From: Ceratodon purpureus
Lineage: Eukaryota; Streptophyta; Bryopsida; Pseudoditrichales; Ditrichaceae
Reading direction: 5' to 3'
NCBI GenBank assembly: GCA_014871385.1
Contig: CM026425.1
Coordinates: 5,681,243-5,745,242 of the forward strand
Length of the DNA: 64,000 nt
The notes beneath the pieces are model-generated. The model was given only the letters and a program-made list of their open reading frames with translations, was not told the DNA's origin and did no database searches. A program made the translations under genes and the position numbers. Positions 1 to 11,391 of this stretch are shown here, piece after piece. Within the stretch, counting starts at the first letter, position 1, and every line of letters starts with the position of its first letter.

Positions 1-1404
1 GAGTAACAATCTTCAACTCCCCCTTTGCACCATTTTGACTATGTCATTCAGCTAATGCCCAAAAAAAGTTTTGCTGCAACTTTGAATCTTATAATCTCTA
101 AGATGGTAAACATCCAACAGCTGAAAATTTTATAAGTACTTCTGAAGAAGGTCTAGTTCAAGATCTTACGGCTGAATGTCTAAAACAAGCAAATTTGGTT
201 GGTTCAAATTGTTGTTTCTACAAGGTGGTCAAAAATCACTGTTTTGGAGGTTTTGAGACCCAAAACATGCTTGGGCACTCAGGGGTTAATTGATTTGCCT
301 GAAATTCTTACTAGTCACAAAATATTAGTAGATATTGATTTGTTTCTCAGGACGGATTTACATGTGAGGCCAAAGCAAAGTTGAAGGAAAAATCAATGAT
401 CAAATGCCCTCCTTTCGTTAGTAGAAGAGTTGAAATAGACTTCAACTTCTTTGGATGTGGAGTCATGGCCATTATACAATTTAAATTCTATATTCACTTA
501 AGTAGAATTTTCAAAAGCCACCAACTTAAGCTAATGCGGCTATTTTAGACTCGTAACTACAAACAAAATGTTTTTTTTCTACTTTGAAAGATGGTTTTTC
601 AATGAATGAAATTTTTTCAAGATTTATTTCTCAATGGTGTAATCAATACAAAATTTTAAAAGTTATAAGTGCATCCCAACTCTACTTCTTCATATGTGTC
701 ATTCCATATCTACATGTACAAAATTCCCACTTACAATCACACTTTAAAGCATCATCTCTTTCTTAATCACCGACAATGTTTGGCATGCTATTCAATAGCT
801 TCTTTCTGTATAAATAGTCAAGTGTGCTGGTTTTTATTTAAGCAATTAGCAGTTTAAGAACTATTTGCCTTAATGCCTAAAGTTTTCTGAGACCAAATTC
901 TAATCTAGGATTTAAAATAGTAGATATTTTGATAATGACTTTGAGCCTTACTAACATTCCATTACAATCTTTCAATATTACAAATCTTATAGAATCACTA
1001 ATTTTTGGTAGTTCTGCTCTAATAATACCAAGAAACTTTTGGAATCCATTCTTTTTATTTAATTTATTTCTATTACAAGACAACTTCATAAAAAATAAAC
1101 AAATAAAAATAAAAACATCATCTTGAAATTCCATTTTGTTGAATACTAGAATCAATATACCAAGGTGAAGCCACATCAAGAATATTAATAACAAAAGGGT
1201 TCATCTATACTTCCATACCTTTGTCCTATGGGTAGATAAAATAGACACTTAATTCAAGTTGGTTTCCTCGGAGACCACAGTTCCAAAGTTTCTTTTTCTC
1301 TCTATTGATAACAATTCAAAAGTGAATACATACTTCAAAGTGAAGGACTGTACTGGCCTTCAAAGAAAAGATAGAAAACCAAAAGTTCAACACAAGTTTC
1401 AAAA
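1..1404. other. AT-rich stretch without recognisable gene
   Basis: No open frame here resembles a known protein, and no coherent set of splice sites joins the short frames. The sequence is moderately AT-rich plant intergenic DNA leading up to a tRNA gene on the opposite strand. Confidence 0.6.
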
Positions 1405-1477
1405 TGGAGATGGGGGGCATCGATCCCCCTGCCTCTCGAATGCGAATCGAGCGCTCTACCATTTGAGCTACATCCCC
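1405..1477 (-). tRNA. tRNA-Ala (anticodon CGC)
   Basis: The minus strand folds into a complete 73-nt cloverleaf. The acceptor arm GGGGATG pairs with CATCTCC and includes the G3:U70 wobble pair that identifies alanine tRNAs; the discriminator base is A. The D arm is GCTC...GAGC. The anticodon stem CTCGA/TCGAG encloses loop TTCGCAT, giving anticodon CGC, which reads GCG. The T arm has five G-C pairs around an ATCGATG loop; A at position 54 is unusual in general but is the form known in plant tRNA-Ala. No intron is present and CCA is not encoded. A perfect hairpin lies just upstream of its 5' end. Confidence 0.97.
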
Positions 1478-1499
1478 CCTCGAGAACCGGCTCGAAATA

Positions 1500-1524
1500 G
1501 GATACCCGCCGGAAGCGGGTATCC
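1500..1524. repeat. Perfect 10-bp inverted repeat upstream of tRNA-Ala
   Basis: GGATACCCGC and GCGGGTATCC are separated by a 5-base loop (CGGAA). The hairpin sits 23 bp upstream of the tRNA gene, on the side where a pol III gene usually has little conserved sequence. Its role is unknown; it could be chance, a small insertion footprint or a structure near the tRNA start. Confidence 0.7.
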
Positions 1525-2014
1525 AGATCATGTCTACTGCCGATGAATTTGACTACTATAAACTGTAAATGTAGGGGCCAGTACAGTCATTTTGATGTGC
1601 ACTTTATAGAGACAATACTCAATCTGCGATATGAGAAGTTTCGCATTCACCACTTAGCTACCCACTTCCTTCCATTTTGTGCTGCTAGAGCAGAAATTGA
1701 AACTTTTACATTACGAGTACAATTGAGAAGCTGCCGAATCTGAGCAACTTATGCAACTCACAACTGCAAAACTGAAGCTCAATAATTTATCACTTCTATA
1801 TCTAGCCCTATCCAAGATTTAATTAGTACTCATCAGGAAGATATCAAGTTGACTAGTTGCCCACTGTCGCATCAAAAAACATGTTCATGAACAAACCGTC
1901 AACATTGCTGGAGGCTCTTCTCAGGATAAAACACTGACATTTACTGTCTCTTTCATGCATCTAAGTCAAGAAAGGGATGAGAAATGAGTTCACTGGAAAT
2001 ATTGACTACATGGA

Positions 2015-4734
2015 CTACTCTTCATGGAATGCGTCCATCAGATACATTTTGCTGAAACTCTGTGCAGCGAACCTGTTTCAAATGAACAACCACCACACAA
2101 GACTTGAGTAGCTAATCGTGATGTAAAACTGTGGAGTATTGTGACAGAAACGTTGGGGTAGGAAGCAATGCGAGTCGAACACAAAATGTTCACCTAACTG
2201 AACCTGATTTGTAATTAACGAAACATAAAATAAGGACTTCTTGTTTTTAATTGCCACTATTGCTTGTATAAACAGATCACTCATGATAGAATAAGTTAGG
2301 TCGTACCCATTCACTTGACTGCAGTAGTTAGAAATCTGGTTTGTTATCAGGTAGCTGTCAAGACGTGAAGGCTCGGGTAGAGTTTTGAAGATCGGGTTGT
2401 TAGGTTCTTCCTCTGGGAGCGGCTCCTCTCCAGCCGCTCTACGAGCAGCATTCTCAGTTCTTCTCTTTTGCTGCCAGGCTTGTTGCTGTGCCTGCTGCCT
2501 TGACAGGTTACGATAATAGTACTGGAACTTCTGCTGTTCCATAGACAGATCGTCCATACACTCGATCAAGAATTCCAAATTCTTCTCCATGAAAGGGTTT
2601 GTGGACAAGACAAGCCTGTCAAAGTCGCACTGAGTAGCAGGAGCTTCAGGTTCCAGCTCCGTCATCAAAGAACTCACAAGCGCAGAGTTGGAGATCTTCA
2701 CAGGGATCTCCTCAAAGATGTTTTTCCAAGACAGATTCTTCTCCCTCAACTTCTCTCCAGAGAAAGTTTGTGTGCGATAGAGTTCCATGAAACTTTCTGA
2801 CAGCTTCAAGGCCTTCAAAGCCAACACCCCTTGGCTAGAACGCAGGGGATCATAAATGATGCAGACGCATCTCTTGATGTTCTCCTGCAACACGAGTAAC
2901 ATAAGATGATAAATAACTGAAAATATCGGTACAACAAGAGCTAACAAAAACTGACCATGCAGAAAATAAGGAGTACTTTGAAAACCCACCTGGTAATTCA
3001 TAAACGTCTCGATAAGCTCCACCGTTTGGAATGATCCCATATACGTAGATTGATACCTGTCATCCAAGAAACAGAGGTGGGTCAAACTGCACGATGCTAC
3101 ATTCTGTATTCATGTATAATATACATTTGAAAAAAATATACAACCTGATCCTATCATATGGAAAACCCTTTCTATTTTAACAAGGGTACATCCTACAGCG
3201 GCATAAGGCCAGCCAACGCGTTCACGAAAATCTACTCTATATTCCAGTTCATTTGTTCTTTACTTCCGTTCATTGACAGCGTGCCCTTAATAATTGAGTT
3301 GAAAGAGTGGAGTTACCATCCGATACATCCAGAGATATATTTATTTGAAGAGCAATACGGTCCAAAAATGAAAGAGGTTATCAGTCTTATGAAAACCAAA
3401 ACGAAATATCTACATCTCCTAAAACTTCAGAAAAAGTTAGCACGAAAATTTACTGTACCAGCCAACAGTGTTGTTGTCAATGTTGACTTCACGGAGGCAA
3501 CGCATCATCTCCAATTGATAATTAGCCCCATCAGTATCCAACTCGTCCTCCTCGTCTCCACCTCGGCTCTACAACCAATCCAATAAGGTATGCTGGTTAA
3601 TTTAATATGCTAGTTCATTCTAGACGAGCAGTAACGCCAAAAACCTAACCAAAGATTATCTATACCCCAATGAGAACATCCAACGGGCGAACTAACTAAA
3701 TTAAAACGACTCTTTAAAGTCCCCTAACATTATAACATGTGCTTGGAATGTTCCAGGAATACTGATCGCTGTGTCAACTTTCAGCACTGACATCATGCTT
3801 ATACTTCTACCAGTGCTTGGACAACCAACTCCCATATTAAAGTATTATTAAACAATAGATGCACCATACTTGATCAATGCACAATATTCAGGTTCCCTAG
3901 TATGATAGCATACAGCACAAGATTACATATAATTTACAAAATCACCTACTAAAACTTCCCATAAAGTGTACCATATCTCCATCAACCCACAACTGAAAAA
4001 CTAAGGCAAGCGTACCGGAAACGGAAAGCAGTTGGTGACTTCCAGAATGCTCCCAATATCAAGCCCAAGCAGCTGGCCTGTCACAAGCGCAGGCATGCAC
4101 TCCTTGCAGTGCTTGATGATCTTCAATGCAACCTACAAAACAAGAGCAAAATACCACCCAACTCTCAAGAACAGCACAACTCTAAAATTTCTACCTGACA
4201 ACCTCCAAGCTAAAAAAATCATTAAAGACCATATCAACCACTCCTGCTGAATCAGACTTCCGGAACTACACTTTCTAGTCAGTCAGAAGGTCCACCTAAC
4301 CAACATCATCCCCAGTTATAACCCTATTCATAACCACCATCCAAACCCACTACTCTAAAGTCCTCAAAACTCATTCCAACACCATGGAATATGAATTCCA
4401 TCCCAGCATAATACCATGCTTCAGGGAAGCTTGCTTTAAGGTTAGAAACCACCTAGATATCAACCCATTCTCCTGAAAGAGCAGTTTAAACTTGCTATAA
4501 TATTTTCCACTCCCTCAAGTCATTTCTACAACATGTATCCAATATATACTAATAAACTCTCCAAAAACGCTTCGGGTTCTTCAATGACAACAAGATTAAA
4601 AAAATAGCACCCACTTCAAACACCCGAAAAAAAAGACCCACACATACCAAGCCATCAATCTGCACGACGCGCAACGCCACGGCGTCCACCTCCGTCTGCG
4701 CGGCCTGAGCGAACGACCGCAATGGGGCTGCCAT
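2015..4734 (-). CDS. EIF3H: Eukaryotic translation initiation factor 3 subunit h
   Basis: Subunit h of eIF3, the cytosolic complex that loads mRNA and initiator tRNA on the 40S ribosome. Six exons join in frame: 4734-4648, 4132-4016, 3568-3459, 3056-2990, 2884-2307 and 2072-2015, all with GT-AG borders, giving 338 residues, the usual plant length. The N-terminal MPN domain includes [25 protein letters not shown] and [17 protein letters not shown]; like other eIF3h proteins it appears to lack the JAMM metal-binding motif. The C-terminal half has the hallmark [20 protein letters not shown], a Q/A-rich helix, EEPLPEEEP and the tail ITNQISNYC. The start is the first ATG in frame. The last exon (20 codons) was found by continuing the frame past the intron at 2306. 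Confidence 0.97.
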
Positions 4735-5096
4735 CCAAACAACCAAGTAAACCGAATGAGCTCCACCACATCAACAAAACCGAAAACCCACATGAAAGAC
4801 TCCATGGCAACAACCCTGCGTGCAAAACCTAGACCTAAACCTAGGAACCAAACCCTAATAATGCAATCCTGGCTCAAATGATGCAGAGAGCGCCAGAGGA
4901 CGAGATTTTTTTTGGGAGGGCGAGGAGCGTACGAGGGTTTGCGTCCGCCATGGTGGGAAGGGAAGGTCGGGGGTGGGCTGGGAGATTGGTGCGAGTGCCG
5001 TGAGCGAACTGCAGCGAGAGCAGCAGCGTCTCCGCAAAGGAATTGTTGCGAGTTACGGAGCTTTGCTTTGTCTCTGCTCTCTGCTCTGTTAGGGCT
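4735..5096 (-). promoter_or_regulatory. EIF3H 5' region
   Basis: This interval lies directly upstream of the EIF3H start codon and should hold its 5' UTR and promoter. It becomes GC-rich towards 5000. Frames on both strands here are overlapping, low-complexity and not protein-like. No single convincing TATA box was identified. Confidence 0.5.
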
Positions 5097-5217
5097 TGGG
5101 TTTGGGATACCTGGGTGGGAGGAGGATATATACCAGGGTATCATTGGTGGTGGGGTAGGGTATCCCAGCCCACCCCGACCCACCCAGGGTATCGGTGGTG
5201 GGGAGGGTATCAACTGC
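5097..5217. repeat. Clustered GGGTATC/GATACCC motifs in a G-rich tract
   Basis: A unit of about 32 bp built as CAGGGTATC, then GGTGGTGGGG, then GGGTATC occurs twice (about 5133-5165 and 5186-5215). The intervening CCCAGCCCACCCCGACCC is complementary in character, so the tract can pair with itself. Runs of G suggest quadruplex potential. It lies about 0.4 kb upstream of EIF3H and may be part of its promoter or a decayed minisatellite. Confidence 0.6.
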
Positions 5218-5249
5218 GGATTGCGGAGTGCGTGTTCCGTAGCAGGGTA

Positions 5250-6419
5250 AAAGGAGGTTCGGTTCGTCCATCTTGGAAAAATAAGGTTACCGGTAGTCTC
5301 TTAAAAAAAATGTTTTCAGTTTTCGTTTTTTTTTTTAAATCACTAAAAATAGTCTTATATGAAGTAAAAGCAAACAAATATCTTAAAATATATTTTGCCA
5401 TGTTTTCCTTTTTTTCTTCTGTAAGAATTTGCCACGGCTTCTTGAGGAACGTTAGCATATACTGGTAATTAAATTGGGAGTAGGAGTACAGAAAGTCGGG
5501 ACACTCTACACCATTTCTAATCCTAATCTGTGAGAGGTCTTCAATTCTCTCAATGCTCTCTGCGAATTACAGGGTAGTCAAGTTCTTCGAACCGTGGGAA
5601 ATAGAAACATCCACCTTTGAGCGCCGAATCTGGGCTAGCTTCCAAAATACCGGTTTAATCGCTGCAGGAAAACTCGTGGTGAGATGGGTGGAAGAGGGGT
5701 GAGATGGGGGGTTCTGGTGGGAATGGAGACAATCTGAGTATAGAATGTAAATTAGTTGAAGACCTAGAAGATCTCAATTGGAGCTGGGACGGCTCACTTC
5801 GTGGTTATCAATTTGTCACACAAAGGTATGATCTTCATTGGCAATTTGTTTTTACACATACATTATGGTAAAACACAACTTCGAGTGATTTTGATAGAAA
5901 TGGCATGCCTGTTTGATTTCAAAATTACAAAAAGCTTTACTGATATTTTAAATGTGGCTCAAAAAAAAAATCTACAAATGGTCGAGGTGTACACCAAAGT
6001 TGAGGGGCTTACCACACAGTAGGCAAGCCATATCTCCTTGCAGGCTATGGTTTAGCCTAGGTCGCTTGGACCACGTCATGGAAAGGTGTCTCACCTCCAC
6101 TACACGAGTGGTAGAGAGGGCCCCTTAACAAAAGCTCATGCTGGCAAATAGAAGCGGATTTGAGGGGGTGGTCTAGCAAGTAAAGGTTGCCAAAGGCTCC
6201 AGAGAGCTCCCTCATGATGGTGGACCCGGATGATGCGGTAACCTTTCAATATTTGTAGACTTATAGGTTTTGTTTTTAAAATATATACTTAAAGTATGAC
6301 TTCATTAGTAAGAAAAACATACTAAGTGTAAACTATTTTACAAAAAGGATCCTTTAGTATATAAACCATATCTAATCATGTATACGGCTAGAAAAAATTC
6401 TTGCAAAGATTATTATTGT
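5250..6419. other. Intergenic, no gene seen
   Basis: No frame resembles a known product. The stretch at about 6040-6240 is GC-richer than its surroundings and could be a fragment of an old mobile element, but no coding motif supports this. Confidence 0.5.
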
Positions 6420-7503
6420 TTAACCCCTAAAGCATTTGGCCATAAAATCCCAAATTCTGCCTCAAATCTGCCCTGTTTTAGTTCAAGGAAGAATTATGCA
6501 AATTTAAACCTATGTTAAAGAATCTAACCGTAGGATCTAGTACCTAACTTGTACATGTATGTGTACACAAAATTTTAGACTGTAATTCCTCACCGTTTAG
6601 AAGATCGTAAGGTTTGAACTTGAGTGAAAAGTTTTTTTTGGTCCTGCCCGGCAAGGACAGCCACACTTCGGAGAGTATAACAGCCAATTTTTTGAGATCT
6701 TGTGGTTGGAGGCTCTTCAGTTTTGGATTCTAAAGTGAGTTGGGAGTATGCTCAAAAAAATTGAAGAGAATACAACACAGAGAAGCATTGGAAAACCACA
6801 TTTTTAGTGACGGGAGTCAAATGAAATGCATATACACTGGCTCTTTTTCCACACTACAAATGCCTAAGAAGATCATCTATTTTTTGAAATCCGAACGGTG
6901 TATACGTGCATTTGTATGGAAAAGAAATTGTGGAGGAAAAAAATCTAAAAAATAAACATATCCGAAATAGATATGAATTTTATAGTGGTTTAGGAGGAGA
7001 TAATGGTGAAGGGAAAATGGGTGATGAAGGTGACCCAATCACTGTAGATCTGTTTGACAGTTTTTATGAAACTTGGAACTTTGACTGAATATATCTCAAG
7101 ATCCGTACGGTCAAAATTAATAAAATTTGGTAAGTAGACTAATTTGATGGCTTTGAACATGATCCTACGGTTGGATTTTTCAAAATCAAGTTTAAAAAAA
7201 AATTGCGAAACGATTTCAGAAAGGATCATTTGGAAGTCACTATAGATTGTCATAGATTTGGTACACCACTTGCATCGGCCACAAACCTGCCCGAGCTGCC
7301 CTGAATTGAATTTTGATCTTTAAACACGATTTATTTCTTAACTACGGGCCTGATGAAAGTGAAATTTGGTCTTGTTAGAAAGATATGACAATTTCCCATG
7401 CTGTGCCAAAGTTACAGCCACATCCGGTAAAATTTGACTCATAGGGAGCCTGACCGGACCCTAAATCATACCAAAACTGTTGAGTTGATGCTTTAGGGGT
7501 TAA
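6420..7503. mobile_element. TTAA-flanked non-autonomous DNA transposon, copy A (piggyBac-like)
   Basis: The element (6424-7499, 1076 bp) begins CCCCTAAAGCAT and ends with the exact inverse ATGCTTTAGGGG, and is bordered on both sides by TTAA (6420-6423 and 7500-7503). TTAA target duplication with C/G-rich termini is the piggyBac pattern; a PIF/Harbinger element with a 3-bp TAA duplication is the alternative. A closely similar copy lies at 56314-57368 with the same ends but unrelated flanks, which fixes the boundaries. No transposase is encoded. A 71-codon open stretch is shared by both copies but differs at many replacement sites and starts without ATG, so it is not counted as a gene. Confidence 0.85.
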
Positions 7504-8248
7504 TATACTACATAGATGAATAGTGCCATTTACTCTAATACTTTAGGAACCAACTCAAGAAACCTAATAAGAACCTAATTCTTGGATGATAAGATTTAAA
7601 AAGATTTGAACCCTTTTCTAAAATAATAAACCCTTCATATTTAAAGTAAAAATGTATTGTAGGTTTTGACTCAAAATTTTGGTTAGAATCCAAGCACATG
7701 GACTATGCCCATAGTAAGAAATGGTATTAATTAAAGTCTTGGTTGAAGTCTTGAAATGATTAAAGTCTTGGTTGTCTAATTTTCTGTCGAATTATAAGAC
7801 TACAAATCATTGGAACCAACATTTCCAGATTGTCTTCAAGGTTATAAAGCTCCACAAGGTTCCTTAAAAATCAATACAGTAAGTGCAATAATCTAATTCT
7901 CAAAAGAGATGAAATAGAGTAATCAACGAAAGAGAAAAACAGTGCCGGAGCTGCCAGAAATTTAAATAGCTTCATAAACGATGACACATGAGCAAGGCCT
8001 TGTATCAACCTGGACTAACTTATCTAGAATAATGCAACTCTTACACTAGGCAGGAACTTCCTAAGAGCATAATATATACAGTCGACCTTCATTGCAAATA
8101 TGTGTCACCTAAAAGAAAAACTCATTCCAAGCATACAATTATTCCTCCAGCACAGCTCAAAGGCAGTTCTAATGCTAATTGCAATTAACTTATCTAATCC
8201 AGTGCTCGTCTTTGCAAATACTTGTGTTGAAGAAAACTGATCTAAGAA
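7504..8248. other. Intergenic, 3' flank of phosphate carrier gene
   Basis: AT-rich sequence without recognisable coding potential, lying between the TTAA element and the stop codon of the phosphate carrier. It should contain the 3' UTR of that gene in its right part. Confidence 0.5.
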
Positions 8249-10512
8249 TTAACACGGCCTCTTCCCACCCCCACCCCCACCTCCACCATGTGCTGGTGCA
8301 GCTCCACCTGTTGTTGGTCTGAAAATAACAACAATGCTCGCATGAGTGGAATACCTGTTCAAATATTCAACCATGCCAACTTTGCAAAAGTACATACACA
8401 ATACGACTCTGCAAGGTGAGAGAGGCACTTACAATCCCACATAAACCTTGAATGCATCATAAATGCCCCATTGCGCTCCAGTGAGTGTGCCAATCATGAA
8501 AATTCGTAATGGTAAACCTCGTGTAAATAAGTTCACCATTCCAATATCACTCACAGCCTACACAAGTGAAAGACAGAGGAGATCGACCTTAGCTGAGAAC
8601 CGGGAAATATAGAGTCACTTCTACTCAAGTATATAAGATTCGGCCTGCAGCACTGATCACTTTACCTTGGTAGTACATATATCTCTTTCACAGTGCTTCA
8701 CTTGACAGATTCTACTAAAGCTGAGCTCACTCCAATTCATGGATGTGGGCCTGTGTTACGACAGTCTCAAGCTATATAATCAATTATAGTCTTTCGAAAT
8801 ATTAATTCGGAGATTTGACAAACCTGTCCAATGCTTGCGCCCTTCCTACTGTTCATGTAAGACACTATATTGTCAGCAGGGTGAGACACAATAGCGCAAA
8901 GTACTCCTGCAATGTAGCCAGCCGCAAAGCTAACCCCCAGTTGATAGCCTTTCGAGCACTTTTCTTTGGGAATAGGCACCACATGAGCATACAAGGCATC
9001 CACCGTAGCCTCAAAACTAGTGAATTTCATCATTGTATCTGTGACGATTGGTAAAATAAGCAGCATTACAATTACTGAACGATATCAAAAATCATCTCGT
9101 TACCAAGTTCTTAAAATCATCAAAAATGGAGGGTGCCATGATGCATGCATTAGTCGATAAAATGGAAAGGGTATCGATGGAAGTCGGGTAAGGAAGCTAA
9201 CATGGAATCTGGCGTCCCCACAATGGCACAATCCCACCGTACAATCTGCCCAGACCATTTTATCACTGAATCAGAAGTAGCTGGTGTCAACATGATAACA
9301 TTTAGCTTGCAGATGGTATCATGCTTATGTTATTTTTCGTTCAAAATACAAGGTAAACTTGATTGAATAAAGCCAAGGGTGGTGGTGTCGTGAAATTGAA
9401 CCTAAAAAGTGGTTCAGGAATAATTCGAGACTGAGGCAAATTACAAAGGAGAAAGTTTAGCACCCTGCGAAGCCTTCAGCTGCAAGAAACTTGGACATGC
9501 CGTCCGTAAGACCATTGGCATATCCTGGCTGAGTTTGGACCCGCACTTTAACGGCTTCGAATGGGCATAGGGCAATATCCGCCACAAATTCAGCAGATGC
9601 AGAGCCAGCCAAAAACACTAAGGACTTGTGGTCTGTTGCGAAGGGCTCACCAGCTATTTCTGCGTATGTGTGTTTAAAGAATTCATACAAGCCAAACTTG
9701 CATGCTCCTTGCAGGCTGTAACCAACCACCGTCGGACCCCATCCTTTGTATAGTCCTTTAATACCTTGCTCGGCCATAATCAACTTAAATCCTCCGCCAA
9801 TGGACGTGTACTTTCCTGGATCAATCTGGGAGCACACAGGAGAATCATGTCAGATTAATCGAGCAACCCTCTTACTTGTGACAGCAAAGAATTCGACGTC
9901 CTTTGTCGCAAGTAAATCACGTCATTGGAAGGGCAAGGGAGAACTGAAGGTGGAGTGAAGTCAGCAGGCATCATGGACATCAGGAAGAGCGAAATTTTAA
10001 GACATAATATAAGTTTGTTATCCATGCATCATGACATAGATCAAGCAGATTTTACAGTAAAAATGCTCCTGCAGAAAAGAGCTGCATGCGAAACGAAGTG
10101 GGTGCACCTGCATATTACACTTGACGATATCTAAAGGTGTCACTCCGGTATGTGTGATACCACAACTCAAAATGCCGCCAACTGCGCAGTAAGCATAAAA
10201 CTCTCCTGTATACAATGGTATTTGGCGTGTCTCGTTGGCGCCTGGGATCATGAACTTGCCCCACCCACCATCCCGCCCAGAGTTTCTACCTGTGCTACCG
10301 ACCCTCTCCGATTCGAAGCAGGTTCCCCTTCTGAATCGCCTTAAAACGTCATCGTGAACGTGACCCAACCCCGAAGTACTCCGGCTTCTGCCACCACACG
10401 CTGATGATGCAGCGGTCCCAGCTAATGCAGCTAAAGCTCCTCGGCTCCTATACAAGTAATCGGGCAACAGTCTTTGCGTTGAGTCGGATGCAGCCATTCC
10501 GCCGGTGGGCAT
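8249..10512 (-). CDS. PHT3: Mitochondrial phosphate carrier (PHT3/MPT family)
   Basis: Inner-membrane carrier importing phosphate into the mitochondrial matrix for ATP synthesis. Six exons join in frame: 10512-10108, 9825-9464, 9245-9202, 9038-8824, 8557-8433 and 8318-8249, giving 406 residues. The carrier's three repeats carry signatures [11 protein letters not shown] (about 125-135), [11 protein letters not shown] (about 222-232) and [13 protein letters not shown] in the third, the degenerate third motif typical of phosphate carriers. [27 protein letters not shown] and the terminal [19 protein letters not shown] are family hallmarks. The first roughly 100 residues are Arg/Ser-rich and weakly conserved, as expected for a presequence. 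A stop codon precedes the ATG in frame. The C terminus ends in a run of eight glycines from a GGTGGG microsatellite. Confidence 0.96.
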
Positions 10513-11391
10513 AGTGATGCCTCACAACGGCTGCTTGAATGCGAGAGCTTTTAGGGCAGGTCAACCCAGGAAGCTCTGGCAGTTGCCAGGTCTACACACT
10601 TCACGGAGCGGCAGCACGAATCCAAGAACCAGTGGTTGAGAAACAATGTTTCTGAATGCCAAATGTGAACATTCAGACGAAGATCAAATCTTGGTTCGTC
10701 GTGGCTCTTCAGCAATCGAAAGAAGCATACTAGCAATTTCAGAGCACCGTAACTTCACAGTTACCTGTTATGTTACCGTTCCTTATCAGTTGAACTGATT
10801 CCGAGAGCGAATGTGCGTCCCTTTCGCTGTCACTCAACCGCCAACAGTCAACTCTGAGAATCACGCCATCCACTTCCAGTGTTGGGTTCGTTTCGCGCAT
10901 ACTTCACTGTTCCTGAGAAAAATCTCGCATTAAATTCACAACATCGACGTCAATGGTCAGGGGTTATAGCCTGTAGGTAGCCAGTCAAACCGCCAAGCAG
11001 GTGACTTCCTGAATCAAAATCACCTACCAACGTCAAATGCTACCCATAGCAGCAACTATGAAGAGGTAAAAACATTCAACAGCAAACTAGTCAGCAGGAA
11101 GAAGAAACCCACTTGTCAGCACTTTCAAGTGTTAATACCCCATAACAATTGCAACATTGGACACCAAAAAAGTCAACATAGAACAATAGAAGAGTGTTCT
11201 TGATCGGAAACAAGTTTATAAATTCGGAGATTTGCTGACATGTACGAGAGAAATCTATTGACAGTACAAAATTGATTCTCTTGAGATACTACCAACAAAT
11301 TGATAATTCCTTCAAAGACTAACTACACAAGTCAGCTGAGAATGATAAAATTCTCAATGCCTCAGCCTAGTGAACAAGAAGAGTAAATCCT
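10513..11391. other. Intergenic between phosphate carrier and HISN8
   Basis: This holds the promoter side of the phosphate carrier gene and the 3' flank of HISN8, both on the minus strand. No additional gene is supported. Confidence 0.5.

Noticed and set aside
4596-5468. Overlapping frames on both strands upstream of EIF3H
   Set aside because: GC-rich and repeat-derived; the true EIF3H first exon lies in another frame at 4734-4648.
6740-6955. 71-codon frame shared by both TTAA elements
   Set aside because: It begins without ATG, and most differences between copies change the residue; it is better explained as element body sequence.
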